Part shown: piece by piece, positions 62,901-64,000 of the stretch
Layout: each line of letters begins with the position of its first letter
Numbering within the stretch: the stretch's first letter is position 1
DNA from: Acinetobacter chinensis
GTDB lineage: Bacteria > Pseudomonadota > Gammaproteobacteria > Pseudomonadales > Moraxellaceae
Direction: 5' to 3'
Length of the DNA: 64,000 bases
Assembly (NCBI RefSeq): GCF_002165375.2
Contig: NZ_CP032134.1
Coordinates: forward strand, 248,001-312,000
Notes under the pieces: generated by a model
The model's database searches: none
What the model saw: only the letters and a program-made list of their open reading frames with translations
What the model was told of the DNA's origin: nothing
Made by a program: the position numbers and the translations under genes

Positions 62901-64000
62901 AAACTGTTCAACATGCCAAAGGTCACCTGGTATCTGTTTCCCGTTCAGGTGAAATCGGTATTGCAGATGAGATCGGTCGTGAGCGTGAACGCTATAAATT
63001 GCCATACGGTGCATCCATTTTGTTGAAAGATGGCGAAGCTGTGGAAGCAGGCGGCATCGTGGCAACATGGGATCCGCATACACATCCACTGGTAACAGAA
63101 GTTGCCGGTAAAGTACGTTTCAGCCAGATTGTTGATGGCGTAACTGTGACATCGAAAACTGATGATGCAACAGGTATGACCACGATTGAAATCTTACCAG
63201 TGACTTCACGTCCTGCGTCAGGTAAAGACATGCGTCCTGCTGTTGTACTGGATACAACGGATGGTGGCGAGCAGTTCTACTTCCTGCCACAGAACACGAT
63301 TCTTTCTGTCCGTGACGGTGAAACAATCGGTGTCGGTGACGTTATCGGTCGTGTTCCACAGGAATCATCACGTACCCGTGATATTACCGGTGGTCTGCCG
63401 CGTGTAGCCGATCTGTTTGAAGCACGTAAACCGAAAGAGCATGCAATTCTTGCTGAAATTTCTGGTATCGTCAGCTTCGGTAAAGAAACTAAAGGTAAGA
63501 ACCGTTTAGTGATTACTCCAGATGATGGTTCAGAGATCTACGAAGAGCTGATTCCGAAATGGCGTACCATGAACGTGTTTGAAGGCGAACATGTAAACCG
63601 TGGTGAAACTGTTTCTGATGGTCCACAGAACCCGCATGACATCTTACGTCTGAAAGGTGAAGTGGCGTTGACGAACTACATCGTGAACGAAGTTCAGGAC
63701 GTTTACCGTCTGCAGGGTGTAAAAATCAACGATAAGCACATCGAAGTGATCGTACGTCAGATGTTACGTAAAGTTGATATCACTGATGGCGGTGATACAA
63801 GCTTCATTAAAGGTGAGCAGGTTGACTACATCCGTGTGATGCAGGAAAACCAGGCTGTGCTTGCACAGAACAAGTTCCCTGCGAAGTTTGAACGTCAGCT
63901 GATGGGTATTACCAAAGCATCGCTTTCTACTGACTCGTTCATCTCTGCTGCATCGTTCCAGGAAACAACACGAGTGTTGACTGAAGCTGCTGTGACAGGT
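59996..64000 (+). CDS. rpoC: RNA polymerase beta' subunit (partial, runs off window)
   Basis: The reading frame stays open to the window end, giving 1335 codons; the family has about 1,400 residues, so only the C-terminal end is missing. The start is a TTG (LKDLLDIMRKK) with GGAG about eight bases upstream. Seen: the Zn site CLCG...CEKCG, the active-site NADFDGD, a second Zn site in CESTFGVCAKCYG and the trigger-loop region. It follows rpoB after 156 bp that include a palindromic element. Confidence 0.97.
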   Translation, partial: MKDLLDIMRKKTDSDGHAPVEFDRIRIGLASPEMIKSWSHGEVKKPETINYRTFKPERDGLFCAKIFGPVKDYECLCGKYKRMKYKGVICEKCGVEVTTAKVRRERMGHIELASPVAHIWFLKSLPSRIGLLLDMTLRDIERVLYFESYVVTDPGMTPFEKYQLLNDEEYFNALEEHGDEFTAKMGAEAVQDLLKDIDLENEISRLREEIPNTTSETKLKKASKRLKLMEAFKESNNKPEWMVMNVLPVLPPDLRPLVPLEGGRFATSDLNDLYRRVINRNNRLKRLLDLAAPDIIVRNEKRMLQESVDALLDNGRRGRAITGSNKRPLKSLADMIKGKQGRFRQNLLGKRVDYSGRSVITVGPTLRLHQCGLPKKMALELFKPFIFAKLQASGQATTIKAAKKMVERETPEVWDVLASVIRQHPVMLNRAPTLHRLGLQAFEPILIEGKAIRLHPLVCAAFNADFDGDQMAVHVPLTLEAQLEARALMMSTNNILSPANGEPIIVPSQDVVLGLYYITRDAINAKGEGMVFADTDEVNRALATGQVDLHARVKARVHQTVINENGEREQQTIVVDTTPGRCLLWEVVPEGMDFQQINLEMTKKNISKLINSCYRKLGLKDTVIFADQLMYLGFRQATRSGVSVGMEDMLIPPTKQVIIEKAETEVREIEQQFEQGFVTAGERYNKVVDIWARTNDQVAKAMMDNLSYTTVKNKQGEDEKQKSFNSIYMMSDSGARGSAAQIRQLAGMRGLMAKPDGSIIETPIKANFREGLTVLQYFISTHGARKGLADTALKTANSGYLTRRLVDVAQDLVITEPDCGTLGGLVMTPFIQGGDVIENLGTRVLGRVVAEDVKRAGTDEVLLPRNTLIDEKLAAFLEDNGVDEVKVRSVVNCESTFGVCAKCYGRDLARGHQVNPGESVGVMAAQSIGEPGTQLTMRTFHVGGAASRTSAANSVQVRNKGTVRFHNVKTVQHAKGHLVSVSRSGEIGIADEIGRERERYKLPYGASILLKDGEAVEAGGIVATWDPHTHPLVTEVAGKVRFSQIVDGVTVTSKTDDATGMTTIEILPVTSRPASGKDMRPAVVLDTTDGGEQFYFLPQNTILSVRDGETIGVGDVIGRVPQESSRTRDITGGLPRVADLFEARKPKEHAILAEISGIVSFGKETKGKNRLVITPDDGSEIYEELIPKWRTMNVFEGEHVNRGETVSDGPQNPHDILRLKGEVALTNYIVNEVQDVYRLQGVKINDKHIEVIVRQMLRKVDITDGGDTSFIKGEQVDYIRVMQENQAVLAQNKFPAKFERQLMGITKASLSTDSFISAASFQETTRVLTEAAVTG

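Overview
The window is ordinary Gammaproteobacterial core chromosome and looks like Acinetobacter (Moraxellaceae). Supporting evidence is the H-NS-type protein with its TWTGRGKQPRW core, the scattered gspN-gspC-gspD type II secretion cluster, the algZ-algR-hemC-hemD-hemX-hemY block, a lipoprotein-type DsbC, a long MurD P-loop variant (GSNAKST) and the RpoB/RpoC sequences. The species cannot be fixed from this window. I see no prophage, insertion sequence, integron, CRISPR array or plasmid function.

Layout. 1-12.4 kb: a DedA membrane protein, two unknown small genes, holC-pepA, the divergent lptF-lptG LPS-export permeases, gpmI-ctp, then a leftward block gacA-pilS-pilR. 12.6-20.8 kb: pbpG, convergent hom-thrC, dsbC, xerD, and the iron-regulated feoA-feoB-small Cys-rich protein operon with two Fur-like boxes. 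21-30.3 kb: murD-ftsW, a MATE-like transporter, gluQRS-dksA, cpdA-nudF, and thiC behind a TPP riboswitch. 30.3-38 kb: an unknown lipoprotein, tolC, phoU, yggX-argH, and the algZ/algR two-component pair. 38-42.3 kb: hemC-hemD-hemX-hemY and a thioesterase. 42.4-48.3 kb: hns-like gene, gspN-gspC-gspD, a tail-anchored FHA protein, gph. 48.3-50 kb: trpE with a candidate leader peptide. 50-64 kb: the translation/transcription block tRNA-Thr-Tyr-Gly-Thr, tuf, tRNA-Trp, secE-nusG, rplK-rplA, rplJ-rplL, rpoB and the first 1335 codons of rpoC, which runs off the window.

The genes serve envelope assembly (lptFG, murD, ftsW, pbpG, tolC, T2SS), central and heme metabolism, amino-acid synthesis (hom, thrC, argH, trpE), global regulation (gacA, pilSR, algZR, dksA, H-NS) and the core expression machinery. 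Non-ATG starts are common (GTG or TTG for lptF, phoU, rpoC, pbpG, feoA, hom and others; apparently CTG for algZ).

The most interesting features are regulatory or structural: a short Trp-containing upstream ORF in a hairpin before trpE, a branched palindromic repeat-like element between rpoB and rpoC, a perfect palindrome over the dksA -10 region, a probable CTG start for algZ, a possible independent leftward transcript in the phoU-yggX gap, and a tail-anchored FHA protein next to the T2SS secretin. I did not find a clear undescribed multi-gene system. All readings are by eye; no searches or folding programs were run.
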